A stretch of DNA of 64,000 nucleotides from positions 42,369,357 through 42,433,356 of the forward strand of contig CM060307.1 in the NCBI GenBank assembly GCA_030674185.1. The letters run 5' to 3'. Of this stretch, positions 10,321 through 61,584 are shown one piece after another. Numbering within the stretch: position 1 is the first letter of the stretch; the number at the start of each line of letters is the position of its first letter. Source of the DNA: Monoplex corrugatus (lineage: Eukaryota > Mollusca > Gastropoda > Littorinimorpha > Ranellidae). The notes beneath the pieces were generated by a model that saw nothing but the letters and a program-made list of their open reading frames with translations, ran no database searches and had not been told where the DNA came from. Both the position numbers and the translations under genes were made by a program.

Positions 10321-13300
10321 GCCGTCAAGACAGACATTGACCTGAGTACAATGTGCAGTGATTTAGTGTATGAACTGTGTTGGGTTGGTATGGCAGTGGT
10401 TATACAGAAGAAAAACTGCCAGGTTGCTGCTCAGAACATCATCAGGGTTTTACGCATTAACAGCAGTGGGAGAACAGGACACCAAGCCCTGTGGAAAAAC
10501 TGTTAAAATCATAGGCTCTGAAAATCAAACTTCAGGAAAAAAAATTTAAAAAATGAATAGAAACACTGGAAATCAAAAGAGCTTTCATTTGACAGAAAAT
10601 ATTAGTTTCAACTTCAAGGCTCCGGCCATCTACCAACAAGTTCTTCACCATATGACCACTGATCAAGGACAGCCAGCAGGTACTTAGTTAGTTACTTAAA
10701 TGTCCTGTATCATGGAAACAGTATTTGAATGATTGTATGGTTTTTTGAAATAATTAGGCCCTATAGAATAACTTCCTAATACAATTATACATACAAGGTC
10801 TGGGGATGAGAGGGAACATTTATCAAGAAGAAACTGAAAACAGTTGTTATGTGATCCTCTGTTCACCATCTGTTGTGTAGTTCACACAAATGGATGTTTT
10901 TAAATCCAGTTTGTGTAGTGGTTGCATCATGATGTCTTGATATTGCAAACAGGTGATGTGTTTTGTTACTGGGGCAAACAGCTTGGTCCTGTGCTTCTGT
11001 CATTTTGAAAGGTGGAAGAAGTATTCATATCAGCCCAGATGAGACCGGCTGTCTGTTTAGTTGCCTATGTATATCTTTAAACAAATGTTGTCTACAGGGA
11101 TTTCTTGGCTATATATTTATTACCAAAACTGCATGATAGATCTGCTTTATGAGTAGGCTTGAATACTCAGACACTGAATGGATGTGGTGTAGTCTGGAGA
11201 TAACAGGTTACACATGTTTTGATCCAAAATAGATTTTTTTAAATAAGCATGGCTGGTCAATAGACTACACTTGTACTGGTTCAAAATATATATCAAAAGA
11301 TGATTATGTATGTTTTGACATGTTGACTGTTTCTGCATCAGTTTTTATTGACATTTTTCCAGACATTCAGCCTTACACTTACAGGAATTTAAAATAAAAT
11401 TTGATCATTTCTTATGATGTCATTTAGAGTAGTGAACAACAGTCCAGCAAAAAGGGAAAATGGTAATATGCTTGGAACTCATTTCTTTCTGATTTTCCAG
11501 GGATGACAATTAAAAAAAGATTAAATCAAACAGCTGAAACAAAATCTTTAATTCATATACCACAGGTTTTTTGTTTGTTTGTTTGTTTTTTCTTTTTTTT
11601 TTCTTTTACAATAAGATAATGCAAATATACATTCTTACAGTGGCTGTGGAGTCTGCTTTCATTTGATACCTAAAGAATCCATGCATTGTTGTTGGAAGCG
11701 TTGAAGGGAGGCTGGGTGGTGTTACGGTCCATCATCCCATTAGATCAGTCTTGTTGAACTATTTTGTGGTCATTGTCTAATAATAAAATAAACTTGTGCT
11801 TGAATAATTGATGGTGTGGAAAGTGCCTTTTTTTCTGTTTATGTTCACGTAAGCTTGATACACTCGTCCCCACCCTCAAAACACAAAATCAACAACAGTC
11901 TTAACTCGCGGTTATTTTTTGTTTGTTTTGGGTTTGTTTGTTTGTTTTTTGGGGGGAAGTGATTTCAGATTGTCCATTATTGGATTACTTTACTAGTTTA
12001 CACTGTTTATTTTGATAATTGAATATTGTTCTCCCGAAATTTTAGAAGTTATTGATGTTTAACACCACAACTGTTTGTTACATGAAATGAATGTACAAAA
12101 TTTGCATTCATTTCCAACACACATGTTGTATTATCATTTATTTCACGTACTATGTTTGTTATTGATTTTCAATCAAGTGCAGTCGCCTGTTAGTTTATTT
12201 CAATTTTCATGACCAACAAATGGTGGGGGGTTTTGTTGTTGTTTTTTAGTTTTGTTTTTGTTTCTTATTCCGCTTTTTCGCCGATGCATGTTGCTGGTTT
12301 TACCCTTACTCTGCAGACTATGTTTCTGTACAGTCTGCATACTCCATCTCTGGTAGGTATGTGTACTGGGTGTTCTCATGTTTCCATAAGCCAACCAGCC
12401 ACTGACATGACTTACAAAGTTACAGGATCTTAGTTTAACATGCATGTCTGATATTGTGCATGTGCATACACATGAATGTGGGGTTAGGCACTTGGCAGAG
12501 CAGCACGCTTATCAATCCAGTGTGAGATATCTAGTGAATTGAACCTATTTGGCTGGAATTCCGACATTTACCCACATTTGGCTATCACACGCTTTAAAGC
12601 CATTATAAGTTTGGACATTTTGGAGATCTAACAAAGATTTGTTGATGACAGTGGCAGCGTGCAGAAAGATTTGGTGTTCCCATAAGTTTGATATCTCTCA
12701 AAATGCTTCAGGAGGTGTTGAATGATTCAAGATGGCTATGAATCTGATGAAGAAGAAAGTACCCAATGACACATGTTGATGATATTGACACTGTGTGTGT
12801 GTGTGCACGCGTACTTGCATGCATGTGTGTGTGTCACTGTGTGTGTGTGTGCCCCCACTGAACCCAACGAAAGTAGTGGTGATGATCGAATGATGAATCT
12901 GACCACCTTTTCAAGCCAGGACTCTGCTACCCACAGTATTTCATGGACTATCACAAGGTGCTCTACTGAAAGTAAAGGTCGGTGATGATCATTGTGCTGT
13001 CTGTGAGGCCTGTTTTCAATTCCAAGTGTTTTGTTGTGTCATGAATAATTAATGTTCTGTCAACTGTAAAAAACGGAGCCATGGGCTTCAGATCTCAAGT
13101 TCTTGTACACTGCCCACCCTAATGTTCCAATCCTTCAGTGCGTTCCCCTCCCCATTTCAAGATCTTGCTAATGAATAGTTTTGCACAGGCTCAAGAGTCT
13201 ACTAGATAACTGTTGGATGCAGCACATCTGGAATTGTGCAGGTGTGATGAATCCCTCCTGAAGAAACCAGACTTCTGTCAACTGAATAATTGCTTTCATT

Positions 13301-14275
13301 TTCATGTCATGTTTTTCAGTCATGTATAGAAATGTTTACATCAAAACATGTCAGCAGTTAAAGGGGATGAAGTCAGTGAATAGTGTAACTGCCAGTCTGA
13401 GAAATCAGCATGTAATTGTAAACTTTTTTATGTACACTCCTGCATCAGCGCATAGTTTTTGCATTGGTATTTCAGATCTCATGAAACTTTGTATACTTAC
13501 ATGTAGTAATAAAACCTTCATCATAGCTAAGGTACAAACCAAAATCACGCTTGTGTAATTTTCATCTGCTGATTTATGTTCTATATCAGTAACAGAATGA
13601 AGTGCAAAAAGACATAATTTTCACGCATGGAGTGCATTAAACATTTTTAACAGATCAATTATCATTTAAAAAAACAACTGAATACTTTTTTTTAAATTAT
13701 CTGACGCATTAATTTTTACAAAATACAAATGCTCTCTGTTGAACCAATAAATTTTTGGGCACCTAGCACAATAAAGAGGCTGTGTTGATGTGTAGAGAGA
13801 GAGCCTTCATCTATGACAGCACTGTTGCAAATCTTAAGAAAAATTTTGTGCATATAGCCTCCAGTCCACTCAGCTATGAATGAATACCTGACCCTGGTTT
13901 TAGTTGCTCAAGGAAGAGTAAAAGGGACAGGAGATGGGCATTGTCATCATAGTAGTGGTACTGATCCCAAGAGAAGCAGGGCTGGGCAGCTGTCACAGTT
14001 TTTACATATTTAGAACATGACAGGCGGATTTTATGCCCCCTTCCTCTTTTCTTCGTCTTAACTTTTCATCCATTATCCCACTCATGGCAAGCATCTGCAC
14101 ATGAGACAAGCTATGTAAAATCTACAACAGCCATACTGTGTGCTTGGTCCTGAGAAGTGGAACTCGTTATTTCATCATGTGAATAGTAAGTAATCCTTTA
14201 GTTTATTTTTTGAATAAGGGGAGTAGTTGACCAGAAATGATGTTGTATGTGTATTTGTGTGTGTTTAACAGCATA
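10321..14275. other. Unassigned stretch with possible plus-strand gene end
   Basis: No long frame. Short open segments that look coding occur at 10408-10506 and 10596-10687 on the plus strand (see findings). AATAAA motifs at about 11390 and 11779-11790 could serve a plus-strand transcript. Other contents are TTTG runs (11560-11600, 11930-11960), short TG tracts near 12795-12850 and a degraded family A SINE near 13860. Confidence 0.4.
13860..14010 (+). mobile_element. SINE family A, degraded copy
   Basis: Contains 'AATACCTGACCCTGG', 'GGACAGGAGATGGGC' and then a poor match to the family ending, in the same order as the copies at 3040 and 38430. Confidence 0.4.
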
Positions 14276-14889
14276 TGTGACTGGTTCTTGCGAACGGGGT
14301 CACAAGTCGCAACGTGTGAACTGAGATACGGGCCTGAAAAGGTGGTGAGGGTCGATCTGGGTGATTTGAGATTTTTGTTCCTACACATTGTCTGATCATT
14401 AATCTATCAATTATGGCAAAGATTAAAGTGAAATTTGGGCTGAAAGAGTGTTAAAATAACATTTTAAAGTGATAACCCATCAAGAATGTTCAGATTTTTT
14501 CCGTGAAAATGCGAGTGTTTGAGCTTTAAATTAGGCCATGAAACCGTACAGGGCCTCAGCATATCGCATACCGTTGGAATCAGCTCGCGAAATAGCTAGT
14601 ATGTAGTGCAGAACCACTTTATCTATCACTTCACTAAGTTTGATGAAGATAGAATACTGGTTGCTAAGGAAAAAGCAGAGAATTTTGTTGTCCTTCTTTA
14701 ACTCTGCTTTTCTCAAAATGGCTGTCCCATCACCCACTCCCTTTAAATTACAGTAACTCACTCGATTTTCCAGTTAGACAGTTGAATTGTACATCATTGG
14801 AAAGAGCATTTTTTCTGCTTTCCGGTGATATAAATATCTCTATACCCCCAAAAATTAAGTTGTGACCCCATTCGTGAGAACAGGTCACA
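14276..14889. mobile_element. Inverted-repeat element (MITE), TA-flanked, copy 1
   Basis: The ends are inverted copies over about 30 bases: TGTGACTGGTTCTTGCGAAC at 14276 and, read from the other strand at 14889, TGTGACCTGTTCTCACGAAT, both continuing into GGGGTCACAA. TA dinucleotides flank it at 14274-14275 and 14890-14891. The inside has no reading frame of note. A related copy in the opposite orientation is at 57502-58216. Confidence 0.75.
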
Positions 14890-15008
14890 TATGTATTTCA
14901 GCAATGTGAGGATTGCTCTGTGTGTGTATGTTTCTCTTTGCTCTGTGTGTGTATGCTTCTCTGTTTAAGATTATCTCAAGGTAAAAAAAAAACAACGTTT
15001 ATGCGCAC

Positions 15009-15012
15009 ACAC

Positions 15013-15066
<54 letters not shown>
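15009..15066. repeat. (CA)n microsatellite
   Basis: About 29 CA units on the plus strand. Confidence 0.95.
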
Positions 15067-15067
<1 letters not shown>

Positions 15068-18000
15068 TTTTGGTATATTTAATCATGGCAGACAAATACA
15101 GTTCAAAGTAACACATCTACACAGATCACAACAAAGCAGTGAGATCTAGCATGTTCTCATACACACTTGAAGGGATTTCTGTCAGGGTGTAAGTGTGTGT
15201 GTGTGTGTATATGTGTGCATGCATAGGAAGAAAGAAAGTACCAAAGAAAAGAACATACAGTCACATCTAGTTCATTCCATGAAAAATGACTATTTAGCAA
15301 TCAGTTCAGCAGTCCCTCCAAAAATTGTTTCCTTTCCTCTCCAGCTTTAAAAAGGGGAGGGGAGGGGGGCAGGAGGAGGGAATACAAGGAAATGCCATTA
15401 TAATGTGTTTTTCAAAAGCACCATGACATCTGCTTTTGTCCCACCTTTAGCACAGGATCCAAAATTAACAATTGGAACATGGTAATATACAGTCATAGAA
15501 CAGCAGGGATGGTTTCTGCCTTTAACTTAATGAAAACATTCTTCAAACCAAACACTGAGTCTTAAAAATACAGCAGTGAGATGTTTGGTTCAGTTCACAA
15601 ATTTGTATGTAAGATTGTGGGATGTATATTCTTTCAAAACAAAAATGAAGGATGTGTGGGTTTACTTGTTACATAATAGCAAGCATATATTTTAGAATAT
15701 ACATACATGAACCATGTTAGTAATGACTCAAAGTTCATCCATTAAAAACCACACACCAAAAGTGCATTTTCTGTATATGTACAGTATCTTTTTGTCATGG
15801 TTTTACTTTATCAATCTGTCATGGGCTCTCTGTCAAATAACATACTTGCATGAAAGATGTACAAAACAAAGGGTAATTATGTACAGATGTAACTACAAAA
15901 AAAGCACACACAGCATAATAACCGAGCACTCGTATTACTCGTTGTGATCAAGTCACACACACAGAACAAATGTTTACAGCCATATATGAAAGTCAGTTGT
16001 TCAGAAGAATCATTTGGATTACCATCGCCAAACTACACTTTCACAGAAAATACCACACAACAAAATTACACTCGGACAAAACCCTCCTAATTTGCATTAC
16101 AACAGAATCTTTACATGTTTCAGATTAAAACAAGTCATCTGCACAGACATAAATCATTTAAAATTTCATAGCAAATTACAAAAGGGAAAGCAAAAGAAGA
16201 AGATAAAAACAATTGATTTTGAAAAAAAACCTAATGAATCAGGAACTGGCTATCATGGATTTCTTAGATTTCTGTATTGGGTTACACTTACAGTTTAAAC
16301 CAACCATCTGCTGGACAAAAGGTTCCTATAACCTGAGACTTCACTCTCATGGACAGCTTTTGTACCACTGGTATCAAAACATGTAACTATTGTTGAATTT
16401 CTAATTGACAAGCTCTGAAGTGGTACAAAAGATAAGCTCACAGCAGAAGCAGTCTCTATCACCACTACCACATGATACAATCAGATGAAAAGTTTACATT
16501 ATGTACAGAGTACTGCTGCCTCAGCAAACAAACTGCTAGTTTTTTGTTTTGGATTGCAGTTTGGTACGTAACTCTAACATATTCAAGTGCTAGTTACTCG
16601 GCAGAGTTTGTTCAGTCATCGTCAACAAGGTGAATTTCTGACCTCTCAAAGTCTTTTTAAATACGACTGGTCGATGTGCAGCTAGCTTGGCTTCAGCTGA
16701 ACGAATGGTTAAAGCTTACATTCCTGCTCAGCGGCGGCTAGCCCTCATGACACTAGAGCTTCTCCAATTCTGAACCCTAGCCTTGAGAGAGGAGAGGGAG
16801 ACTGCAAATCTGGTCCTCGACTTCTTTGTCTCTTTCATGCTGGTTATACGAGTTTTGTGGAAATCTGTTCCAACCACCAAACTGTTGTGTTGCAAATAAG
16901 GGTTTTATTCAAAATTAAGATACTTGATTTATATGACTTCGTTGGTTGAATTCAGTAAATGGTTAACTTGGCAGTACTGTGCTTTGAATACTCCCATCCA
17001 TGTTCCTGTTGTTGAAGGACTGGTGAAAGGGGCCATCAATGATGGGGGTGTGGGGGGGGGGGAGCATCAGGTTTAGTCATCCTGCACAATGTGATCATCA
17101 CTTATCCAGCAGAGATAGGGTAAGCTGCACAACCAACCACTTGGCTTGAAGAAGATTATGAAACAAACTGAACTGTCGCTTGTCAATGACTACAGAGATT
17201 CTCGCGAGCTTTATCTCTGTTACATAAACAGGCACTCACTGTGCTCTAACTTTTTACATACATTTTTTGTGTGTGAGAATTTCAGATACATTCTCTGTGC
17301 CATTAATATGTTACCCTAACTACACTGGAATGGAAAACATAAAACTCTGTCACACCTTAGTTTCCTGAATACAATTCTAACAATGGTTTATTTCAGGTCA
17401 GTAAACCTGTATTCATCTTTTCATAACCAACATACTGATCTTTGTCAATCTAAAGTACGTGTACACTTACTAAGACGAATACATTGTTTTTAATGGAACA
17501 TTTTTTCGTCTGGTAAAATGTCAGTGTTCCCATTTCAAAATCATCTCTCTAAATAAAAAGAGACATATTTTAAGGATTGGTTATTTAAAAAAATTCAAAC
17601 AAACCATGAAGTGAAAATGGGGAAATCCTTAGTACGATTATGCACAGTTGCAGTTTTAAAACTATGCTGTAATGTGTGATTCCTCCTCCCCCCCCCCCCC
17701 CCCCCCCCCCAACCTTCAAACAATCAGGTAAACAAATCTTGGACGGATAAGTTCTTCAAAGAAATTCTTTCATAATGAACTGAAAGCTTAAAAATAATTC
17801 AAAATTAACTGAAGCTTAAAAATAATCTTTCAATGTTCTCATGAAATTTACCAGTTTGCACACAGTATGTAATTTTTCTTTTTGTGCAATATAAAGAAAC
17901 TTTAGTGAACCTCTGCTGCAATATTTGTCAGACATTTTGAAAAAACATCTGAGTAATAATAACTACAGTATATCATGATCAATCTTACCGAATGATAATG

Positions 18001-19857
18001 ACTACAGAATATCATGATTTACATGGGGGGAAATAAAATACTAAGCAGTACATAGTTTCAAACGAAAAGCAGACAAAACACCATTCACAACAACCCATGA
18101 TGATTTTAAGACATGCATATGGACTCTAACCCACAATATGCATGTATCAAAACCACATCACAATGTTCTTACTCTGTGACAGAGATGAAACTGCACCATC
18201 GCACAATGCCATCCTAGCACACACATATGCACAAATACACACAAATCAGTATTCACCACATGCATAGAAGGTTCCATTTGTTGTATGTACAGGTTTGCAT
18301 ATCAATCAAAAGTGATTCAGACAACAATGTCTTTTATAAGTTATAGAACAACAACTCACTACCTCATGTTAGGGAAGAAAAAGTAGACTTTTTTCGAAAA
18401 TGGATCTTTGCTAAACTACAAGATATGACAATAAACAAATTGTATTTGCCAACATGAAATAATATATTATGAAGAATGAGAAATACAGCACCAATTTACA
18501 GAAGCAGCAGCCATGAAAGACAAAATTAATAACATTTACGTGATCATTACCAGCATATCAAATTGGCACACTAATCAGATTGCACAGAGTTATAAAAAAG
18601 GGCTTACAAACTGAGGATAGTATTAACAGGCCTCAAGTGACATTATCTACAAATGATTTTTAACACTGACTCTTAAACAGTATTCAGATGGTTAGTCTTG
18701 TGAGTGAATTCGTATCAGTCATACTATATAGTAACTTCTGCTGGCACAGCAGACCTATCATCAATGCATCATTACTGCAATAATAAAACCACATATGTTC
18801 CCGCCCTCCCTCTCTTTCTTTCTGTCTCTTGTATGCACATACACATGCACACACATGCACACCAGCATGCACAATAAGACATCACAGGGTAATAAACACA
18901 AAGTGCACCTAAGGCCAGACATTATGCAAATAAATAGTACAAAGCATCAATTATGCATACAGGCAAAACAAAAATCATTCAGGCATTTCAACATCAAGAC
19001 CAGCAGTCCAATATCACACATTACTAATACATGACAGAAAAACACATTGCATGCTATGATGATTTCCACTCCTTCCATTTGATGAGCACATGTGACCTTT
19101 GAAATGTTCTTTTTGATCTGAAAACTGTCACACCTTAACATGTAAAGTCATCCACTGCAAACCTATTTTCATTTCAGTGATTTTACAAATGCTTTTATTC
19201 AGTACAACTAAAATAAAGAGAGAAGTGCAACTACACAGAGCAATTCTAATATACCAGTATAAAAGATGTTGATGTTGTGCCATCAAACAAACAAAATCTG
19301 TGATGGTGCATTGGTTTTAATTTTCTTTTTTCTTTTTACTCTGACATGTTTGATCAACAACGTTCAATCTGAAGAGGGTTTCAGAAAGTAAGGGAAAATT
19401 TACCACAGATTCAAAAAACAATTCTGGCAAGTAGGCCCTACCGTTTGTTCATTTAAAAAAATCTTTAACAGTATAACAGAACATAGAATGTTTTGTTCTT
19501 TCATAACAGGATAAAATCATTAAAGTTATGAGACATTTGTAAATGCTTCATTATTCTAACTATACCCTGTCACCAGCGTGCCGCAACTACTCTGTGCTAT
19601 CTATCCAGAACATGAAATCGTAAACCACCACCACAAAATGGAAGTAAAACCACTGTACAACAGAATCAACATGGAAACATTCTAACACAAATTAGAACTA
19701 AAATAAAGAAATGACACCAATAACACACTTGCACAGTTAAAAATGTGTAACAGCTGATTTCAAAATTAAAAATAAATTTTGCTTTGATCTTTGTTATGCT
19801 GAGGTCATAGAGTATTGCTAACATGAAACTCGATTCTTTAGGTATGAGCTAATACTA

Positions 19858-19918
19858 TCATCTTTACTCCCTCCTCACCTTTTCACCAGCTTAAAATGGG
19901 GTGAAAGAGTGAAGGATT
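19858..19918. repeat. Degraded CTTTnACTCCC palindrome
   Basis: The left arm reads CTTTACTCCCTCCTCACC and the right arm GGGGTGAAAGAGTGAAGG. The arms are inverted copies, as in the TTAA palindromes at 37656, 54008 and 62434, but the TTAA ends are no longer recognisable. Confidence 0.4.
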
Positions 19919-22305
19919 ATTCACACCAGCATTATTCCAATACGACTGCATGTGGACTTTGTAAGAAATGCACACGGAATATAATGAGCTATATAGAACT
20001 GTGAACAACAGTCAAGAAAATATGATAAAGTTGTGTATTATTTAAAGGTGGGTTAAATCGACTAGAAAGAGACATTACTAATCATATTCTTCAGGTATTA
20101 AACAGAACAGTTACACATTAACAGTAAGTTCATAAAAAAAAAAAAGTTAAAAAAATAAATTTTAAAAAAAAAAGTTCACATTTCTCAGGCCAGATGAGGT
20201 AAGTGCCATTTCTCTCCACTGGTTTTTAACCTCTCTAAATCCTGAACAGGACATGATGCACACAGCTGGATGATCTGAAAGGCCTTAGCCAACCCAGCTT
20301 TTTGATGGAAAGTTGCTGCTAAGATCACCTGCAGATATACAGATTCTGACATGATATTTTACATTACTGTATAATACAATTTTCAAAAAAGTTGTGAAGC
20401 TTGATACAGAATTTTCAATGCAATCACCTTTTCAAAAATGTGAAAGGGAAAAGAGAACAAATTACCACCTCAACTCAGAATACTAACAATGGTTATGACA
20501 TCATATTTTCATGTCACCAAATAGATTGAACTTCAGCAGAGCTCTTTCAAATACACAGAGCCTGCATAACCATTTTTATCACAATTTCCAAGGCTATGGC
20601 ATAGATTTGTTGTTGTTGTTTTTGTTTGTTTGTTTTGTTTTTGTGTGTGTGTGTGTGAAAAAGTCCTTTTCTAACACTTTCAAACTGGCGATGTTTTCAA
20701 ATTTCTTGTACCACAACCCAATAGTTAAATTCAGTTTCATCATTTGAGTGACAGACATGTTATCACATGTTTTAAGATCAAAATACACTTAATGATTGAA
20801 CATCTAACAGTTTGAATTTCAGATCATCCATGCAGAAAAATTACCTTAGATTTCACCTTGTCTTGTGAACATCTGTCAAACACTTCTAATCAACAAGGTA
20901 AACATGCTGAACAATGTAGAGGGACTACTGGAAAAAGACATACTATAAACTTGAACCTAAAAATATAGTTTTTCAACAGTCCTAGTATCCAGTAAATTTC
21001 AGCAGATCATAAACAAATAGACTTTTTCTCAAACAAACTAAGGCGAATAATTTATGCAGACAATGTGGTTTTCAATGCTTTGGATTCACATTAGAGTAAA
21101 ACACACCTCTTGCAGAATCTTTCACAAATGACCAACTGATTGGTCTGGGAATTTTTACTTGGCATTCACCATTTTCCACTGTAGTCATCTGTCAAATGTT
21201 GATTCAGTTCTCTAGACATCATTGTTAACAAAGTATAAATGGACAATTTGTGATCACTCACTAACAATCACATCATGATTATTAATCAACACAATGCATC
21301 CAGAAACGATGCTTTCTCTGAACAGAGAATTCCACAGCAAAATGCAAATGCCTAGTCAGTATCGCAGTGATCATTCTCATTCATTGCTATATGAATTCAA
21401 TAATTAAGAGCACAATGGCAAAGTTAAAAGGAAGCAATTGACAACACTAGAATGTGACAAGTGTAACAAAACTTGGCCAGTTCTGCAGTGAGGTGGTGAA
21501 TACTAATGGTGGTGACAATTCAAGACGCTCATTTGTTTTTCTCAACTATGGCTCCTTTTGCTCAGAGACATTTTTGGCAGGATCCATTCTTCACAAGCTA
21601 TAAGCTTCATCATAGTATCTTGAACCAGCTTCACTAGCGAGTTCACCAATAAATGACAAATCACCCCAAAATGACAATTTTTACATCCTTCATGCATTTT
21701 CATATCCTGCATAATCAGCCATCATTTTCAAGTTAGAAACATCTTTGAAACTGGTAAATATTCTCTATAAATACACATATCATGACAACAATAAATGTCA
21801 TCCATTTCAGCAGATGTTGCCCATTTGTGCTTCGTATATTCCAATTTATCGCTCTTCATAATGCATCTCGTACTGATATTCAACTCAACTATTCTGGTGA
21901 AATTATGCTTGGTAAGGAATAACATGCGAGTTCATGTTTTTGTTTTGTTTTGATTTGATTTTTTTCTTTCTGTTATTCTGCCTTGTTGGTATTGGAACAT
22001 TTCCATTAAAAATTATCCTGAACTTTTTACCCACCATTTTAAACCAAATTTCAAACCTAACTTTAAATCCTGTATGTAAAAAAAAGTAAACATAAAAAAT
22101 GTGAAAAAAAACCCACAATCCTGCAAATTTCTCTTTTCAAAGTATGTGGTAAAAGGCAATGGCGGCGTTTGACAAGGGCAATTTACATATCACAGGGTGA
22201 GCTCCCTTGACATGGTGACCTCGGTGATGGATATGTCACGCATTTCACCGATAACATTAACGATGGTTGTCATTAGTAACAAATATGCCAGGTTGGAGCG
22301 TGGTT

Positions 22306-58343
<36,038 letters not shown>

Positions 58344-58383
58344 CTGTAACAAAAATTTAAGAAAACAAAAATCAGACTGTTCT

Positions 58384-58860
<477 letters not shown>

Positions 58861-60869
58861 TTGTCTGTCTGTCTGCCTGCGTGTGCCTTTATGTGCACGT
58901 GTGTCTGTGTGTGTGTGTGCCTGTCCGTGTATCTGTGTGTATGTGGCCCGGCGTACTTCTGTCTATGTGTGTGCCTGCAAGCTTGTGTCATTGTTTGCGA
59001 TTACCATCCTACACTTATGTGTGCAAACGAAAGCCAGATTCTCAAGACGGGACACTCTTAGTTCTCAGAGGTGCTTACCGAGCGACCCCCTTCCCCATAC
59101 ACACACAAACACACACACTCTAACTGTCCCGTCCTGTCCGCAATCAATACTCCTCCCCCCTATCTGAGCCAGCTAGGCTATGGAGGCAGCAAGGTTCCCC
59201 AATTCTTTGGGGAAAAGACCAAACCGTTACCCATCTCTTCCTGCACGACTATCAAACTAATCTGTTTAATAAATAGACTAAAAGGCATGGATAAGTAATA
59301 GGTACGATATATACACACAAACAAAATTAATAAATAAATATATGGGTTTGATAACGATCAACCGGCTGATCAATCAATCAAGTAATCACATGCCCTGCAC
59401 AGGTCTGTCCCAAAACTTGTTTAGCTTCTTACATACGTCTGTCTGTCTGCTAGTGCAAATCGTATGTTGAAACAGTCTAAAAGAAAAGCATTGAAATGTT
59501 GTGCCACCATTCATTCATTGTAAGCAAATAAATAAACATTGGAGGAGGGCTCACATATGTGAACCGCCTGCTGCAGCAAAATGGACAGTACAAACTGTGT
59601 TATACCATTACAGCTGCAGACTGCTATTACACTGTCTGTTATTGCAGACTGTTGTGTTACTATTAGTGACGCAGACTGTCTCTCTCCCTCTTTCCAACCC
59701 CTCTCCCAACACAGTCTTTCATCCCAACACAGTCTATTCCTATTACTGACAAGAGACCTGACTCCCCCGTTCCTGCCCCCAGCCGACCAAACAAACGTTC
59801 CCATCTGAGGGAAATCTATAGCCCTCGCTTGTCGAACCTATGTAGCCTGCCGTCCATCTTTCTCACTACTGGGATTTGCACACAAAAGGCTTCGTGCTAT
59901 CAGTTATGGCTTGCATCGCCAAACTCATTGACCATCCACAACAAAACCAGTCTAAAGTCATATCATGGTGTTCGTATCTTGAGGAAACGTTGTTTAAAAA
60001 ATGTGAAAGCTGAAAACCGTTTTAAAATCGGTCAATACCAGACACTGGCTTTCAAAGATGGTAACCCCCAAACTTATTAGACCTCTGTGATCACAGTGGT
60101 AACGGTTGACTGTCCGTCTGTCATTTCTGTGAAGCACACAGGGCTCTCGAGCTGTATAGGCATTCATTAGAAGCTGAAGCAGCAAAGAGAATCTTCTTTC
60201 TTCCACAGTTACAATGTAAATATACAGAAAAGGCATCACAGAAAAAAAAACTGTCTCAAAAGGTACTTAAAAACCGTATTTGATACAGAAAAAAAACCCA
60301 CATCAATAACAAATACGACATGTCACAAATTTAAATACGACTGGTCCCCATACAAAAAAATTTTTAAATACATATTTTCAAATAACAGGTTTCCATACAA
60401 AAATCTATCAAATATACAGACGTAATGAATCGGTCATGGCTGATTTGTCGTTGGAAACAGATACATTATCATGTGAAGTACTGCTGTGAACGATATTTCC
60501 GGTTTATTTTTTTTCCGGAGGTCTTGTCAACAATATCAATCTCTTTCTGTTGCATGATAAACAATGCATGTAACCACAATATATTTTGACACACACATGT
60601 TGCTATTATGTACGTGTTTCTTCGATATCACTGTTTGTTTTTTAAATAATACCAGAACATTAATGATTTATAACAATGTTTGTATTTAAATTCGTTTTCA
60701 AAAGGAAAATCGTTACTAAATTCAAATTCCATCGACATACTCGACAGCAGAAAAGTTAATAAAATCATTTCAAAGTCCCACAGACAACCCCATCACCATC
60801 ATACATCCCTTACAAGCAAAACGCCGAGACCTGACTTAGAACTCAGTTCGTGGTGAAGCTCTCCCACAC

Positions 60870-60885
60870 CACCACCACCACCACC

Positions 60886-60927
<42 letters not shown>

Positions 60928-61008
60928 TCTCTCTCTCTCTCTCTCAGGCTGGCCTTTCATGATAGTTACTACCTCTCTCGTCCTTTCCCCTTGATCTAAG
61001 TCTTGATA

Positions 61009-61062
<54 letters not shown>

Positions 61063-61135
61063 CCTTCACGATAGTTACTACCTCTCTCTCCTTCCATCTT
61101 GATCTAAATCTTTGATATCCCCCCCTCTCTCTCTT
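60870..61135. repeat. (CT)n tracts in a 110-bp duplication
   Basis: 'ATGATAGTTACTACCTCTCTC' with 'CTTGATCTAAGTCTTGATA' at about 60958, and 'ACGATAGTTACTACCTCTCTC' with 'CTTGATCTAAATCTTTGATA' at about 61069, are two copies of one segment, each preceded by a CT tract. Confidence 0.85.
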
Positions 61136-61145
61136 CTTTCTTCTA

Positions 61146-61413
<268 letters not shown>

Positions 61414-61584
61414 TACGACTCACCACCTTCCCCTTATATAATAATGTTTGTTGCACACTACTCATCTCGTCTCTCTTCGTTTGAGGTCTTCTGTGTGATG
61501 TCCTCTTTTTTCCTATCAATAGCTGCTGGTAAATGGAGTGTGTGGGGGGGGGGGGGGAGGGGGGCAGTAGTAAAGGCGTTTTGA

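Larger units (their letters stand above)
14890..22305 (-). other. Candidate 3' untranslated region of the integrin gene
   Basis: This 7.4-kb stretch begins right after the integrin stop codon (minus strand) and holds no frame above about 95 codons. Compared with the introns it is poor in recognisable mobile elements and long microsatellites; exceptions are (CA)n at 15009-15066, a C run at about 17687-17710 and a small palindrome at 19858-19918. AATAAA on the minus strand is present at several places (for example near 19193, 17383, 16898), so the true end cannot be chosen from sequence alone. Confidence 0.35.

Noticed and set aside
12773..12985. Plus-strand frame with Ser/Thr-rich sequence
   Set aside because: All three frames look equally plausible around 12860-12960 and in-frame stops lie close upstream; no splice signals support one.
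59084..59166. Possible integrin exon before exon 1, ending 'GSLG' with donor GTAAGC
   Set aside because: The phase and the last residues would fit, but the body is a translated TG tract and lacks the expected propeller residues.
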